Below are positions 7,040 to 7,156 of a stretch of 7,156 bases of DNA, in pieces (position 1 is the first letter of the stretch; the number at the start of each line of letters is the position of its first letter). The translations under genes were made by a program, and so were the position numbers. The notes beneath the pieces are model-generated. The model searched no databases. It had not been told where the DNA came from and saw only the letters and a program-made list of their open reading frames with translations. This DNA is from Planctomycetales bacterium (GTDB lineage Bacteria; Planctomycetota; Planctomycetia; Pirellulales; UBA7805), in NCBI GenBank assembly GCA_011772275.1, contig WVZU01000171.1, positions 1 through 7,156 of the forward strand. Reading direction: 5' to 3'.

Positions 7040-7156
7040 GAGCGAAAAAGTCTGGTTTCTGACGAACTGCGCTTTCGGCGAACGGCCGAATGCCGAACAG
7101 CTGGCCAAACTGGAATCGCGTTACCTCTCCCGCAAATTTTCTCGAAATCGCCCCAT
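7038..7156 (+). CDS. Possible 5' end of divergent gene, unknown product
   Basis: An ATG-started frame stays open for 39 full codons to the window edge. It begins MSEKVWFLTNCAFGERPNAE and continues with a charged, helix-like stretch (QLAKLESRYLSRKF). The composition looks more like a real protein than the same stretch read on the minus strand. The KVWFLT opening recalls the first beta strand of short-chain dehydrogenases, but the TGxxxGxG nucleotide motif is absent, so I do not assign that family. No clear Shine-Dalgarno is present, and the start lies in a hairpin. If real, the gene is divergent from the pentapeptide gene across a 123-bp gap. Too little is visible to name it. Confidence 0.4.
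   Translation, partial: MSEKVWFLTNCAFGERPNAEQLAKLESRYLSRKFSRNRP

Noticed and set aside
7038..7156. Short-chain dehydrogenase N-terminus
   Set aside because: Only the KVWFLT strand resembles it. The glycine-rich nucleotide motif is missing and just 39 residues are visible.

Overview
The window looks like part of a planctomycete chromosome, most likely from the Pirellulales or a relative. It is GC-rich. Its two largest coding themes are a pair of membrane-anchored VWA / glutamine-amidotransferase-like proteins, one with a BatA-type N-terminus, and a pentapeptide-repeat plus beta-propeller protein. Both themes are typical of that phylum. The assignment rests on family knowledge and style, because no rRNA or marker gene is present.

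Layout, left to right. Positions 1-141 hold a 13-bp tandem array, about ten full copies plus a partial one, which is cut by the left window edge. After a short spacer come three large genes, all on the minus strand, so transcription runs right to left. Positions 191-2509 encode a 772-aa integral membrane VWA protein with an intact MIDAS motif. Positions 2561-4768 encode a 735-aa BatA-N-terminal membrane protein whose VWA-like domain has lost its MIDAS serines. Positions 4905-6914 encode a cytosol-type protein of 66 unbroken pentapeptide repeats followed by a seven-bladed beta-propeller. At the right edge, 7038-7156 is the possible 5' end of a divergent plus-strand gene, whose ATG sits inside a perfect 8-bp hairpin.

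The two VWA genes are 51 bp apart and are probably co-transcribed. They have matching topology: two N-terminal membrane helices, a large extracytoplasmic VWA / Ig-like / GATase-like region, and a C-terminal membrane helix. They probably form a complex. In this family a MoxR-type AAA+ ATPase and a DUF58 protein usually sit next to such pairs. Neither is in the window, and the upstream neighbour is the pentapeptide-propeller gene instead.

Non-coding signals are informative. Both VWA genes lack a clear Shine-Dalgarno sequence and have C-rich leaders, whose opposite strand carries canonical G-quadruplex-type motifs. The leader at 4769-4826 is a degenerate heptamer array. The pentapeptide gene, by contrast, has a strong GAGG ribosome-binding site. 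I found no tRNA, rRNA, CRISPR, insertion sequence or convincing intrinsic terminator. The most unusual points are the repeat arrays flanking the operon, the asymmetric intact/degenerate MIDAS pair, and the very long uninterrupted pentapeptide helix fused to a propeller.
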